Part shown: one piece after another, positions 30,083-40,022 of the stretch
How the letters are laid out: each line of letters begins with the position of its first letter
Numbering within the stretch: the first letter of the stretch is position 1
DNA from: Aureococcus anophagefferens
Lineage: Eukaryota; Sar; Pelagophyceae; Pelagomonadales; Pelagomonadaceae
Reading direction: 5' to 3'
Assembly (NCBI RefSeq): GCF_000186865.1
Contig: NW_008705564.1
Coordinates: 2,415,425 to 2,462,298, forward strand
DNA length: 46,874 bases
Program-made: the position numbers and the translations under genes
Notes under the pieces: generated by a model
Seen by the model: the letters and a program-made list of their open reading frames with translations, nothing else
Told to the model about the DNA's origin: nothing
Database searches by the model: none

Positions 30083-31317
30083 TTACCGCCCCGGATCGCG
30101 GAGCAGGTCCCCGACGCGCGCCGCGTCGCCCGCGAGTCCCATGGCCCACGCCTCGAGGAGGTGCGCGAGGACGACGTCGACGACGCCGGCGTCGCGCGCC
30201 GCGAGCGCGGCGACCGCGGCGTCGCGCGCGCGCCGCGCGGCGTCCGCGGGCGCGCCCGGCGGCGGCGGCGGCGGCGGGCCGGCGTCGAGGGCGCCGTAGG
30301 CGGCCGCGAGGGGCGCGTAGCGCGACGCGTAGACGCGGCGCGCGAGGTCCGGGCCGAGCTCGGACCGGAGGTCCGCGCCGTCCGGCCGCGGCGCGGTGAG
30401 CACGTCCGCGGCGAGCGCGGCCGTGCGCGACGGGAAGAAGGCGTTGAGCGAGCAGGAGAGGTCCAGCGCCTCGCAGTGGTGGAACCAGAAGGCCGGGATC
30501 GCCAAAGCGTCGCCGGGCTCCAAGACGACGTCGAGCGCGGGCGCGTCCAGACCCGCGCCGAGCGCGTAGCCGCCGGCGGCCGGATCGTCGACGTCGAGCT
30601 GGGCCTTGCGCGCGCGCGGGTGGGCGTCGGGGAAGACGTGGAGGCACTCGTGCGCCGCCGGCGGCCAGAGCCGGACGCGCTTCCGCCCCGCGACCTGGGC
30701 AGGAAAAGAGAGATTCAACGTCGCTTCAACGTGGGCGTTCCGCGCGCGCGCGTTCCGGAAAAAGCATCCACGCTTCGAGACCGTTCCGAGAGATGATCGC
30801 TCGTCCAAAAGTCAGCCGAAACGAGTGGAAAACGGCCGAGATCGGAGCCTTTGCAGTTGGGAATTTCGCTCTCTTGTGCTGCCCTGGCGGCGACCTGCCC
30901 CAGGACGTTGTCCGCGACGTCGTAGTGGGCCTGCGTCGTCGAGCCGTAGCCGCCGACCCAGAGGGCCGTGGCGCGCGGGAGACTAGCCGCGTCGGGCACG
31001 GGCCACCAGGCGCCGTCGTCGCCGCGGTACGGCCCCGTCCAGTAGCGGCGCTCGCCCGACTTTCTTTGCGCCGCGCACGCGGCGACGAGGCCGGCGGCGT
31101 CGCAGTCCTCGAAGGCGACGCCGAACCGCGCCGCGCCGACGTCGCGCTTCGTCGCGTTCGCGTCGTCCTCGCTATAACTAAAAACACCGCCGGCGCCGGC
31201 CGTCGAGACCTTGGCCACGAGCGGCGCCGGCCCGAGGAGCGCGGCGACGCCGTCGGGCGCGACGCCGCGAAGCTTCGACCGCAACGTGCCGCAGTCCACG
31301 AGGCGAGGCGCGCGCAT
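30083..31317 (-). CDS. JmjC/cupin-8 type Fe(II)/2-oxoglutarate oxygenase
   Basis: Exons 31317-30895 and 30694-30083, 344 aa. The HxD motif is AHYDVADN (near residue 135), followed by the family-typical LGQVAGRKRVRLWPP. The distal His is in PAFWFHHCEALDLSCSLNAFF (about residue 212). DAHPRARKAQLDVDDP matches the spacing seen in FIH/JMJD5/TYW5-type cupin-8 enzymes. Substrates in that group are proteins or tRNA; which one applies here is not visible. The intron is introner A4, inserted four residues after the HxD region, between GQ and VAGR, and excised in frame. Tail to tail with kinesin (20 bp) and head to head with the methyltransferase. Confidence 0.85.
30695..30894 (+). mobile_element. Introner A4 (family A) in the JmjC gene
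   Basis: 200-bp intron in a minus-strand gene. Ends GGGCAGGAAAAGAG / CTCTTGTGCTGCCC. In gene sense the donor is GTCGCC and the acceptor TTTTCCTGCCCAG. TSD copies GTCGCCGC and GTCGCGGG match at 6 of 8 positions, so this is an older or mutated insertion. The core is opposite to the gene. Confidence 0.9.
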
Positions 31318-31492
31318 GCGACAAGCGTGTTTTAGGACTGGCAGGGCTGCTGGGCCGCGGCCATCGCGCCGATACAGGTGCAACGTGAGGCAATTGCTGC
31401 TCAATTTGGCGACTTTACCACAGCTCTCCCACGACGCTGCCGACGCCTGTTGCTAGCCCGCGCGCAGCCAGCACCAGGGGGGAGCGCGCGCT
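31318..31492. promoter_or_regulatory. 175-bp divergent promoter region
   Basis: Upstream of both the JmjC gene and the methyltransferase gene. The central part (31380-31430) is AT-richer. No specific site identified. Confidence 0.35.
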
Positions 31493-32668
31493 ATGCCACC
31501 CCCGGAGTACGGGTCCCAGGCCTATTGGGACGAGCGCTACGTCGGCGAGGCGGCCTTCGAGTGGTACGTCGTCGACGGCGAGGCGTTGGCCTTCCAGGTG
31601 CAGCGCGTCCTCGAGCACATCGACGACGAGGACCACATCCGGCCGCCGAGCATCCTGCTGCGGAACGGCGCGCAGATCAAGCTCCAGCGCGACGAGTTCG
31701 ACAGCGCGCACCTCCTGCTCGAGGCCGGCTGCGGCGCGTCGAGCCTGACCGCAGACCTCGTGCGCCTCGGCGCGATCCCCGTGCAGTGGCGCTGCGTGGC
31801 CTTCGACTACTCGGCGACGTGCGTCGCCGCGCGGCGCGCGGAGCCGTCGGTGTCGGGCCTGACCTACGAGCGCTGGGACGCGACGAAGCTGCCGCTCGGC
31901 GACGGCGGCGCGTCGGTGATTTTAGACAAGGCGTGCGTCGACGCCGTCGACTGCGCGTCCGACGGCGGCGGCGCGGCGCGCGCCGTGGCCCGCGAGTACG
32001 CCCGGGTCCTGCGGGTGGGCGGGGCGCTGCTGCTCGTGACCTGCCGCGACGCCGCGCGGCGCCTCGAGATCTTTCGGGGGTTGCCGCTGGACGTCGAGGC
32101 CTGCGAGCGGCTGCCCAAGCCCGCGGCGGAGGCCGGGCGGCCCCGTGGGGCCGTTTTTATGTTGCTGAGGAAGTATGCCGACCTCGGCGGCCTGCGGAGC
32201 TGCGAGCGCGCGGATCGCCCCGCGGAGCCGGCGCGCGACGTCGCGCTCTCGCCGCCGCCGCCGGCGCGCGTCGCCATGGACGACGTCGACGACGCGCTCC
32301 TGGGTTTGAATCCCTTCCTCGACAGCGACGACTCGGACGACGAGGGCTGGAAGGACGGCCTCTTCGACGACGACGACGCAGCCGCGGGCTACGGCGGCGA
32401 CGCGCCGCCGGACGACACAGCCGCGGGCTACGGCGGCGACGCGCCGCCGGACGACGACGCGGAGTCGCCGCCGGAGAAGCCGCAGGGGCCCGTCGACGAT
32501 GAACCGGCGCCGCCGCCGGGCGTCTCGCCCGTCGACGACGAACCGCCGCCGCCGAGGCGCCCGGCGCCGGCGCGGCGCGGCGCGGGCCTCGCGGCCGTCG
32601 CGGGCCTCGCGGCCGTCGCCGTCGCCGCGGCCGTCGCCGCGCGGCGCATGCGCGGGCGCGCGAGCTAA
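31493..32668 (+). CDS. Class I SAM-dependent methyltransferase with acidic linker and C-terminal hydrophobic anchor
   Basis: Single exon, 391 aa. The fold is shown by YGSQAYWDERYVGE at the N-terminus, motif I LLLEAGCGASSLTADL (about 76-91), VAFDYSATCVA, and ILDKACVDAVDC, resembling EEF1A lysine methyltransferase 4 / METTL13-type enzymes. So a protein-lysine methyltransferase is likely (inference). From about residue 262 the protein changes: an acidic stretch (LDSDDSDDEGWKDG), a duplicated AAGYGGDAPPDD unit, Pro-rich linkers, and finally a hydrophobic helix (GLAAVAGLAAVAVAAAVAA) with a basic RRMRGRAS end. That is a tail-anchor layout. The two parts share one open frame, so a fusion is the simplest reading. 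MDDVDDALLG at 32276 could instead start a separate gene. Confidence 0.8.
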   Translation: MPPPEYGSQAYWDERYVGEAAFEWYVVDGEALAFQVQRVLEHIDDEDHIRPPSILLRNGAQIKLQRDEFDSAHLLLEAGCGASSLTADLVRLGAIPVQWRCVAFDYSATCVAARRAEPSVSGLTYERWDATKLPLGDGGASVILDKACVDAVDCASDGGGAARAVAREYARVLRVGGALLLVTCRDAARRLEIFRGLPLDVEACERLPKPAAEAGRPRGAVFMLLRKYADLGGLRSCERADRPAEPARDVALSPPPPARVAMDDVDDALLGLNPFLDSDDSDDEGWKDGLFDDDDAAAGYGGDAPPDDTAAGYGGDAPPDDDAESPPEKPQGPVDDEPAPPPGVSPVDDEPPPPRRPAPARRGAGLAAVAGLAAVAVAAAVAARRMRGRAS

Positions 32669-32767
32669 AATGTTACTGTGTTCCAGCGCGGGGCTCGGGC
32701 ACGACTCCTCGGCGAACGACGCGGCCCCGCGGATTCGCGAGGCGCGAGGCGCGCCGACGACGGACGC

Positions 32768-33004
32768 TCAGAGCTCCTCGCCGAACATGTCGTGCTCGCT
32801 CTCTCTCTCGTGGGGCAGGCCGTTCAGGTTGATGTCCTGGGCGTGGTGGATGACGTAGACGAGGGTGCAGACGCCGACGACGATGGCGAGGCTCTTGAGG
32901 ATGGACGTCGTCGCCGAATCGCGCTGGCGCAGCGCCCGCTGCAGCTTGCGGTCCCGGTGCGCGTTCTTGTGCGCCGTGATGCGCTGGTGCAGCATCGAGG
33001 GCAT
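32768..33004 (-). CDS. Small single-pass membrane protein (78 aa)
   Basis: ATG at 33004, stop at 32768. A basic, amphipathic N-terminus (RITAHKNAHRDRKLQRALRQ) precedes one hydrophobic helix (SILKSLAIVVGVCTLVYVIH) and a short acidic tail (HERESEHDMFGEEL). The composition is unlike the Arg/Ala noise of shadow frames nearby, which supports a real gene. Function unknown. It lies between the methyltransferase (tail to tail) and the SSD transporter (head to head, 172 bp). Confidence 0.6.
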   Translation of the reverse strand: MPSMLHQRITAHKNAHRDRKLQRALRQRDSATTSILKSLAIVVGVCTLVYVIHHAQDINLNGLPHERESEHDMFGEEL

Positions 33005-33176
33005 GGCGCGGCGCGTCGGCGCGGGCGGCACGGCGCGTCGAGGAGGGCTGCCCCGATGGCAGCATATTCTACAGTTGAAAACCTCAACACCACGTGCTCC
33101 AGGTTTGTGGCAAGCATCTGATCTGCGGAGCTCGAAGCGCACGAAGCTGGCAGCGTGAAGAACTGTGTGCAACCAG

Positions 33177-36100
33177 ATGTGCGAGGGCGCGGGCGTCGAG
33201 GCGACGCTCCACGCGCTCTTCCTCGCGGCCTGCCTCGGCGTCGTCGTCGAGTACCGCCTGCGCGAGCCCCAGCCGGACCGGGGCGTGAGCGACTGGGCGC
33301 TGATCCTGTCGCGCTTCGTCGCGCGGCGGCCGCTGCGCGTCATCGCCGCCGTCGGCGGCTACTGCGCCTTCCTCGGCGTCCTCGCCTTCGTCGACGTCGA
33401 GTGCGGCGGCTGGCGGCCCCTGCGGCTCGTGACGGATCTGGCCGCGTACGCGAGGCAGGACGACGTCGCGTCCTACAATCTCGCGAACCTCGAGGCCGCG
33501 CAGGACGCGTCGGAGGCCCGCGGCGCCTGCTCGGGCTACTCCCGGAGCCGCCAGCGGCACCGCTACCTCGAGGCCGCGGGGCTGAAGCATCGTCGGCTGT
33601 CCTCGTCGGGCGTCGTCGAGGACTTGAAACTTTTCTACGCGGCGCGGCCCCGGCCGGGCAACGTCATCGTCGACAAGTCCATCATCGACGCGCGGAACCT
33701 CGAGCGCAAGATCGTGTCCCACAACAAGTTCGACGACCACTGCTGGACGACGTATCGGAGCAGCGGGCCGGACCGCTACTGCGCCGACGCCGCGGTGCGC
33801 TCCGCCGCGGACCCCTACTTCGACGACGAGGGCGCTTTGCTCGATGTCGCTACGGTGACGGCGGAGCTCGCGCGGTCGGATCTAGGCGCCCACTTCTTCG
33901 ACGTCAACTTCGGCCTCTTCCACCAGGCGTCGAACGTGTCGAAGACGGAGATGTACTTTTCGATCACGGACCGCGACGACTTCCGCCGCTGGGCCGAGAA
34001 GTACCTTTTGGAGACGCTGGAGGCGGCGTCGACGAAGGACACGCGCGTCTGCTGGCTGAACCACGACATCAACGACTACGAGGTCGAGGTCGCCGTCTGG
34101 CACGACGGCGTCCTCGCGATCGCCGCTCTGGCCTTCGTCTACGTGGCCATGGTCGTGCACACGCGGTCGCCCTTCCTCGCGACGGTGGCCATGGGCCAGA
34201 TCCTCATCTCCGTGCCCGTGGGGCTGTACCTCCACCGGGCCGTCTTCGGCTTCGAGGTCACGTACGTGCTCAACTTCCTCGGGCTCTTCATCATCGCGGG
34301 CATCGGCTGCGACGACAGCTTCCTCATCTTCGACGTCTTCAAGCACGAGCTCGACCGGGGCGTCGCGCGGTCCCTGCCGGAGCTCCTCGCGGAGACGTAC
34401 CGCAAGGCCGGCGCGTCCATGGCCATCACGTCGCTGAGCTCGGCCGCGTCGTTCTTCGCGAACGCCGTTTCCACGCTGCCCGCGATCCGGTCCTTCGGCG
34501 TCTTCTGCGGCACGCTGATCCTGGTGAACTGGGCGCTGGACGTGACGGTCTTCCCCGCGTGTCTGGTGTTGCGGAGCCGGTTCCTCGAGTCGTCGCCGGC
34601 GGCGGTGGTCGTCGAGGGCCAGGACGACGTCGCGGTCGCGTCGTCCGTGGAGCTCGTGACCCGTGACTCCGGCGAGGCGGATCTGGTGGCCGAGGACGTG
34701 CGGCCCGACGACGAGAACCCGCTCTGGCCCGCGCCGGGCGCCTGGGGCCGCGTGTCCGTCGTGGTGGCGACGCCCTACGATTTGGGCGAGGCCTTCGCGA
34801 AGTTCAAGAGCTGGGCCGCCGTGGACCAGTGCTTCGGCAAGACCCTGCCCCGGTCCGTGCGCCGCTTCCACCGGCCCATCCTCGTACTGTGCGCGGGGTT
34901 GTTGGCGCTCGCGGCGACGGGCGCGGTCCTCAAGACGGAGGCGGACGACGAGCCGCCGCGCTTCTTCCTCAAGAGCCACAACCTGGGTCTGGTCTACGAC
35001 CTCGAGGACGACTACTTCGCGTCGACGACGCGCAGCGCGTCCTTCTCGAAGCGCGGCACCGCGGACGTCGACGTCGAGGCGCCGACGCCCGCGCCGAGCG
35101 CGCCCGCGCCGACGCCGGCCCCGGCGCCCGCGCCGACGCCGGCGCCGAGCGCCCGGCCGACCACGGCGGAGCCGACGCGACTCCCCGCGCCCGCGCCGAC
35201 GCACGGGCCGACGCTGTCGCGCGCGCCCGCGGGCACCGGCCACCCGACGAAGACGCCCACGGTCGCGCCGTCGGCCGCGCCCGACCCCACCCCGGCCCCG
35301 ACGCGCTCCCTCCCGCCGCCGAGCCCGGCGCCCGTCGTGCGCACGCCCGCGCCCGTCGCCACGCCGGCGCCCACGGCCTGCGACGCGGACGCCGTCTGCG
35401 GCGGCCGCGGCGACTGCGAGGCCGTCGCGGGTCTGGCGGACGGCGCGCGCCTCTGCCACTGCTACGCGGGCTTCTACGGTCCCACCTGCCAGTTCGACGA
35501 GGCCCGGGAGCTCGACGCGTCGGCCATGCTCAGCCTGGACGTGGCCTACGGCCTCGCGAAGCGACCCGGCAAGGCGACGTCGCGGCACCGCGGCGGCAAG
35601 CCGAGATACCGGTCCTTCGACCTCGCGGACCGCGACGTCCAGGCATTCGTGTTGGAGACCTGCCGCCTCGCCAAGGCCACGGACTCGCTGCGGGTCCGCG
35701 CGCGGAACACGGTCTGCGTCCTGGAGATCTTCGAGTCCGAGTTCCTCGAGCCGCGGGGGATGGCCCTGCCGCTGTCGCCCCGCGACTTCGAGCGCCACCT
35801 CAACACCTTCGCCAAGAGCCGCGTCCTCTTGGACGGCGCGTCCATCGACCACTGGGTCGGCTTCGACTGCGACACGGGCGACGTCCTGTGTGCAAATCAA
35901 CCAGTGAGCTGGGACGTCGGGGCCAAACTTGAGAATTCTCTAGCTCGGTCAAATCGAAGTCGATTCGGCTGATTTTTGGACGAATCGATTGCTCTCAGCG
36001 AGTTCTCGAAGCACGGCGGAAGTGCTCGTGTCAAAGCATTCGAATACGCGCACATTGAAGTCGGGTTGAAGATTTGATTTGCGCACAGGCGACGTCGCGT

Positions 36101-36984
36101 GGCTCCGGGACCGTTTCACGCTCGCGGACCGCGAGGACTCGGACGTCGCGGACCGGTCCAAGCTCTTCAAGAAGTGGCGCGACTTCCTCGACGACCGCGG
36201 CGACGCGCGGCCCGAGGGCGTGTCGAAGCCGATCATGGCGTCCGAGGACGAGGTCATGACGTCGCTCGAGGCGAACATCGTCCGGAGCTCCGTGATCGCC
36301 GCGCTCGTGTCCGTCGCCTGCGCCTTTGGGTGCGTGCTGTTGCTGACGCGGGCTCTGTTCCACACGTGTCTGATCTTGGCGGTGGTGGTCTGGGAGATGG
36401 CGCTGCTGACGGCGTTCATGACCGCGGGGCTGAAGTGGTCCATCGGCATCATCGAGGCCATCTCGCTGTCGATCTTTGTCGGCGTTTCTGTGGATTATGT
36501 GCTCCATGTAGACCAGGCCTTCCGGTTCCACGCGGCCTTCGCGCATTTGGTCGCGGGCGAGGCCGAGCCGACGCCCGCGGCGCGCCTCGCGCATCTGGCC
36601 GCGGCGCTCGCGGAGGTCGGCGCGCCCGTCTTCGCCGCGGCCTTCACGACGTTTGCGTCCGCCGTCTTCCTCCTCTTCTGCCTCATCCTGCCCTTCAAGA
36701 AACTGGGCGTCATGATCTGCGCGCACACGGCGCTGTCCGCGGCCGCCGCTTTGATTGTGCTGCCGGCCGTGCTCTTCGTCGTCCCCCAGCGCCGCGTGAG
36801 CCCGGCGCGGCCCAACGACAACGGCGGCGCGGCCTTCGAGCTGCCCGTGGTCATGGCCGAGGAGGCGCCGCCGGCGGACGACGCGCCGCCGCCGGACGAC
36901 GACGCGGCCGCGAAGAAGGTCGCCGACGACGCGGCGCGCGCGGCCGCGGCCGCGGGCGAGGACCCCGACGAGCACAAGAGCTGA
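33177..36984 (+). CDS. Patched/NPC1-type RND membrane protein with sterol-sensing domain and EGF-like module
   Basis: Exons 33177-35877 and 36089-36984, 1,198 aa. RND-superfamily sterol/lipid transporters have two homologous halves. Half 1: TM near 45-70 (LRVIAAVGGYCAFLGVLAFV), a lumenal loop, then an SSD of five helices (about 308-465) containing FLGLFIIAGIGCDDSFLIFD, where the GCDD motif resembles the charged GxxxDD of Patched-type transporters. Half 2: TM at about 563, a second lumenal loop, then helices after the intron including LSIFVGVSVDYVLHVDQAF. In loop 2 a Pro/Ala/Thr linker leads to an EGF-like module (about 734-771; six Cys, CDADAVCGGRGDC ... CHCYAGFYGPTC). An EGF module here is unusual. 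The intron is introner B4. The first ATG is at 33177. The C-terminal tail (DDDAAAKKVADDAARAA) is duplicated downstream. Confidence 0.88.
35878..36088 (-). mobile_element. Introner B4 (family B) in the SSD transporter
   Basis: 211 bp. TSD GCGACGTC at 35878-35885 and 36089-36096, exact. Precise removal needs a GC donor and CACAG acceptor, giving TGDVAWL. An internal GTGCAA donor 12 nt downstream would also stay in frame, adding four residues. Ends CTGTGTGCAAATCAA / TTGATTTGCGCACAG. Core opposite to the gene. Confidence 0.92.
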
Positions 36985-37220
36985 GCATCCCCGCCGCCGG
37001 TGTGTGTAGAACCCCCTCCAGTTGTGTACACGGTGTTAGATCCCGAAGGACGTCCCGATATGCCGCCGGACGACGACGCGGCCGCGAAGCAGGCCGCCGA
37101 CGACGCGGCGCGCGCGGCGGCGGCCGCGGGCGATGAGCCCGACGAGCATAAGAGCTGAGCACCCCCCACCTTCGTGTATTTGTACAGGGTGTTAGATCCC
37201 GAAGGACGTCCCGCAGCCGC
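36890..37220 (+). repeat. Imperfect tandem duplication spanning two convergent gene ends
   Basis: The last about 30 codons of the SSD gene plus the 3' end of the IscA gene (GTTAGATCCCGAAGGACGTCC) occur twice. Stop codons are at 36982 and 37156 (offset 174), while the IscA tail copies at 37035 and 37191 are offset 156, showing an 18-bp length change inside. The downstream copy of the SSD tail and the upstream copy of the IscA tail are orphan fragments. Confidence 0.85.
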
Positions 37221-37809
37221 AGGACTCCTCCGCGTTCGGGTTGTTGAACTTGAAGCCGCCGCCGATGAGCTCGTTGGAGTAGCCGAGCTCGAGGCCGAAG
37301 AGGTAGAGCATGGACTTGGCGTCGATGACGACCTTGAGGTCGTCCTCCCAGAGCTCCACGTGATCCTCGGGCACGATGTCCTCGGTCTTGCACAGGTCCA
37401 TGGAGTAGGACAGGCCCGAGCACCTGCGCGCGGAGTATCGTCACGGGGGCGGGAGAGACGTCGTGTCAGCGCGTCCGGCCGCGCGCCGCGGGCGGGAGCG
37501 CCGCGCTCTCTCTGAACCCGTCGACGATCGATCGACGGCCGCCGGCGCGCCGCGCGCGCGCGCGCGGGGACGCCGTCGGACGCGCCCGCCGGCGCGCACG
37601 CCCATGCGTAGGTGCGTGTCCGGGCCGTTGTCCTCCCGGAGTTTTTTAATGTGCGTGAGCGCGTCGGGCGTGATCGTGATCACGCGCTTCGTCGGCGCCG
37701 CCGTCTCGGCCGTACTCCTCAGCGCGACGGGCCTTTTTTTTGTCGACGGTCTTCCCACGAAGGCTGCGGCGCCGCAGAGGGTCAAAAGGAGGGTCGCGGC
37801 GCGGCGCAT
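37192..37809 (-). CDS. Plastid-targeted A-type iron-sulfur carrier (IscA/SufA-like)
   Basis: Exons 37809-37586 and 37423-37192, 151 aa. A-type carriers deliver Fe-S clusters. The mature part begins near RVITITPDALTHIKKLREDN; the cluster-binding cysteines are in GCSGLSYSMDL and SCGCGTSF at the C-terminus. The leader MRRAATLLLTLCGAAAF-VGRP is a signal peptide ending in an A-F motif, as in stramenopile secondary-plastid proteins, so a SufA role in the plastid is likely. The intron (37424-37585, 162 nt) separates VRAGG from CSGL; frame requires a GC donor (GCGCGTCC) and CGCAG acceptor. It shows no clear introner repeats. The gene ends inside the tandem duplication that also involves the SSD gene. 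Confidence 0.87.
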
Positions 37810-38214
37810 GGTGGATCGCTGGACGGGCCAAAGGAGATTGCCACCCGGCTCCGCCACCTGCGCCAGCCGAGCGCGCTCGAGACCGCGCCTGGGGTAATAC
37901 GCGCGGGTCTGGGTCGTCGGACGCCGCGACGGTCGCATCCTCGTAGCCCCACGCGGCGTCCGCGAGGCGCCGGGCGCGAGTTTTACGACGTAGCCAGGAG
38001 ACCGTCGGTGACCGTAGCCGAGCCTGTTTCGACGAAAGTGCCAGTGGAGCTTTTTACCCGATTTTTGCAATTGAAAATCTTCGTGATCGTAGGCAATAAC
38101 GACGGGCACAAGAGATAACCGGCGGAAGTTTGGAAGTGGGTCAACAGGCCAGGGATAGAGTCGTCCATCACCCGCAGGCCCGCGGCGCCGTCGTCGGGAC
38201 GCGCCGCGCGCGCG

Positions 38215-38600
38215 CTACGAGTGCGGCGACGCGCTCGTCCTGAAGTACGAGGACGCGCATTTCCGGAACATGCTCGCGATCTACCGCGGGCGCCCGACGG
38301 CACGGAGGTGCTGCCGCATCTTGCGCCGAATCACGACGCGCCCGACGCGGCCGCCTATCTCGCGGCGCTGGCAGGGTCGCCGGCCGCGGCGCCGACGCCC
38401 GCGCCGACGCCCGCGACGTCACTGGCACGGCCAAGTGGAACAGCTACGTCAGCGCCGGCAGCGACGTCTGCCCTGCGCCACGCTGCACCTCGTCCAGCAG
38501 TTCGACCACGGCAGCGCCTTCGCAAGGAACGCGCGCGAAGCGCGCGCGGCGCGGCCGGGGGTCCTCAGGCTCAAGAAGGGGCCCCTAGGCAACGTTGCGT
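38215..38600 (+). pseudogene. Possible decayed coding fragment
   Basis: Short peptide stretches that look like real protein follow one another in different frames without splice signals: ECGDALVLKYEDAHFRNML, then GTEVLPHLAPNHDAPDAAAY, then GTAKWNSYVSAGSDVCP, then TLHLVQQFDHGSAFARN. A Thr/Pro/Ala linker sits between them. This is the pattern of a gene fragment with frameshifts. Unspliced exons of an unrecognised gene, or assembly errors, are alternatives. I cannot name the parent family. Confidence 0.35.
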
Positions 38601-38945
38601 CTTGCAGACGCGGCCGAGACGCGGGAGACGCGAGTTCCGGGACGCGGCAGGACGCGGCCAAGACGCCCCGGGACGCGGCCGAGACGCGCCGGAGACGCGG
38701 GACGCGGCCGGGACGCGAAAAAAAAGACGCCAGAGACCACCCCAGGACCGAACCCACGACCACGAAAGACGACCCCGGGACCGAAGCCAGACCCGCGGGA
38801 CGCGAGAGACGCGCGAGAGACGCAGCCCAGACGCGGGACGCCGGCCTAGACGCCGGCCAGACGCCGCCAGACGCGGCCGAGACGCCCCAGACGCGGCCAA
38901 GACGCGACTTCCGAGACGCGCCGGAGACGCCGGAGGACCTGGCGG
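38600..38945 (+). repeat. Degenerate GACGCGG-type low-complexity array
   Basis: The hexamer GACGCG or close variants recurs about every 8-12 bp for some 340 bp, with a strongly purine-rich plus strand and an A8 run near 38720. It has no fixed period. Long open frames across it on both strands are a by-product of missing stop codons. Confidence 0.7.
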
Positions 38946-39109
38946 AGACTGCCCGGGGACTTAGCGAAAGACGCCCAGACCGCGCGTGGCCTACTCTAGG
39001 GGCCCCTTCAAGAATCCACTGATCGGCCACTTCGGTCGGAACCCGAGAATCCACGAAGCTCTCCGTCGCGCGAGAAGCCACCTCGTTAGCTCCGAGCAAC
39101 ACCGATACC

Positions 39110-39967
39110 ATGAACAAGCTCCTCATCGCCCTCGCTATCGCCTCGACCGCCGCGTTCCGCGCGCCGACCTCCGTGGTCAAGCCCTTCCGCCCGGCGGCGG
39201 CGGCTTTAGATGTTGAGAGCATCAAGGGCTCCGTGGCGCCGGCGGACCTCGGCGCGACGAACCAGGCGCTCTACTCCTGGGTCGGCGCGGCCGTCGGCGT
39301 CGCGGGCCTCGCCAAGCCCGCGTGGCTCGCGGAGCAGACCCTCGGCATCGCGACGAACGGCGCGACCGACGTGATCATCCGCGGCTCGGCGATGGCCGCG
39401 CTGCTCCTCGGCGCGCGCGCGGGCCAGGAGTCCGAGGCCAACGCGGCCAAGACGGCCCTGCTCTGGTTCGGCGGCTGGTGGTACTTCCTGCGGGGCTCCA
39501 CGGGCGTCGCGGGCCGCACGGCCGCCGCGTGCGGCTTGATCGCGCTGAGCGCCGCGCGGCGCTCGGGCGGCCTCTGGAAGTTCGCCACGTCCCTCGACAC
39601 GGACGGCCTCTCGTCCATCCTGCCCAAGAACCGCGACGTGACCATGCAGAACATCGTCGGCATGCAGATGATGGGCTGGGGCTTCGCGCTCTGGTTCGCG
39701 CCGCAGCTCGTCACGGACTCCATCATGGGCGAGAAGGCCGCGGTCGCCGCCATCGCGCTCAAGGGCCTCGCCGTCAACAACCTCGTCCTCGGCGGCAAGG
39801 TCATGGCCGGCACGGAGGACTCCGCGCGCACGAACGGCCTCATCTTCTTCGGCGCGTGGACCGCGCTCTCGATCCTCGCGAAGAACGCGGGCATCGCCTC
39901 GGGCCAGTACCTCGTGCCCGTCATCGCCTGGAACGCCGCCTGCGCGGCCTACACGGTCGTCTCCTAG
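39110..39967 (+). CDS. Plastid-targeted membrane protein with internal duplication
   Basis: Single exon, 285 aa. The leader MNKLLIALAIASTAAF-RAP is a signal peptide ending in an A-F motif, as for stramenopile plastid proteins. The mature part contains two similar halves, each with a FAPQLV/AKPAWL-type start, a Gly-rich helix (VIIRGSAMAALLLGARAG; IALKGLAVNNLVLGGKVMAG), then an acidic turn and an aromatic helix (ALLWFGGWWYFLRG; GLIFFGAWTALSILAKNAG). About seven hydrophobic segments overall. I do not recognise a named family. Probably a plastid membrane protein. Confidence 0.8.
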   Translation: MNKLLIALAIASTAAFRAPTSVVKPFRPAAAALDVESIKGSVAPADLGATNQALYSWVGAAVGVAGLAKPAWLAEQTLGIATNGATDVIIRGSAMAALLLGARAGQESEANAAKTALLWFGGWWYFLRGSTGVAGRTAAACGLIALSAARRSGGLWKFATSLDTDGLSSILPKNRDVTMQNIVGMQMMGWGFALWFAPQLVTDSIMGEKAAVAAIALKGLAVNNLVLGGKVMAGTEDSARTNGLIFFGAWTALSILAKNAGIASGQYLVPVIAWNAACAAYTVVS

Positions 39968-40022
39968 AGCGAGAAAAACCGCGAGAAGCCCCCGCGCGCC
40001 GACCCGAGGCTCCCGGCCCGCC

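Noticed and set aside
33165..33176. Start of the SSD transporter at 33165
   Set aside because: The codon there is GTG; the first ATG in frame is at 33177.
37424..37585. IscA intron as a twelfth introner
   Set aside because: No terminal inverted repeat, no core, and the flanks do not form an 8-bp duplication.
38600..38945. CRISPR-like or satellite array
   Set aside because: Repeats have no constant unit or spacer length, and this is a eukaryotic genome; it is degenerate low-complexity DNA.
38449..39225. 258-codon minus-strand open frame across the GACGCG array
   Set aside because: Its sequence is low-complexity and tracks the DNA repeat; part is antisense to the plastid protein start. No domain is visible.
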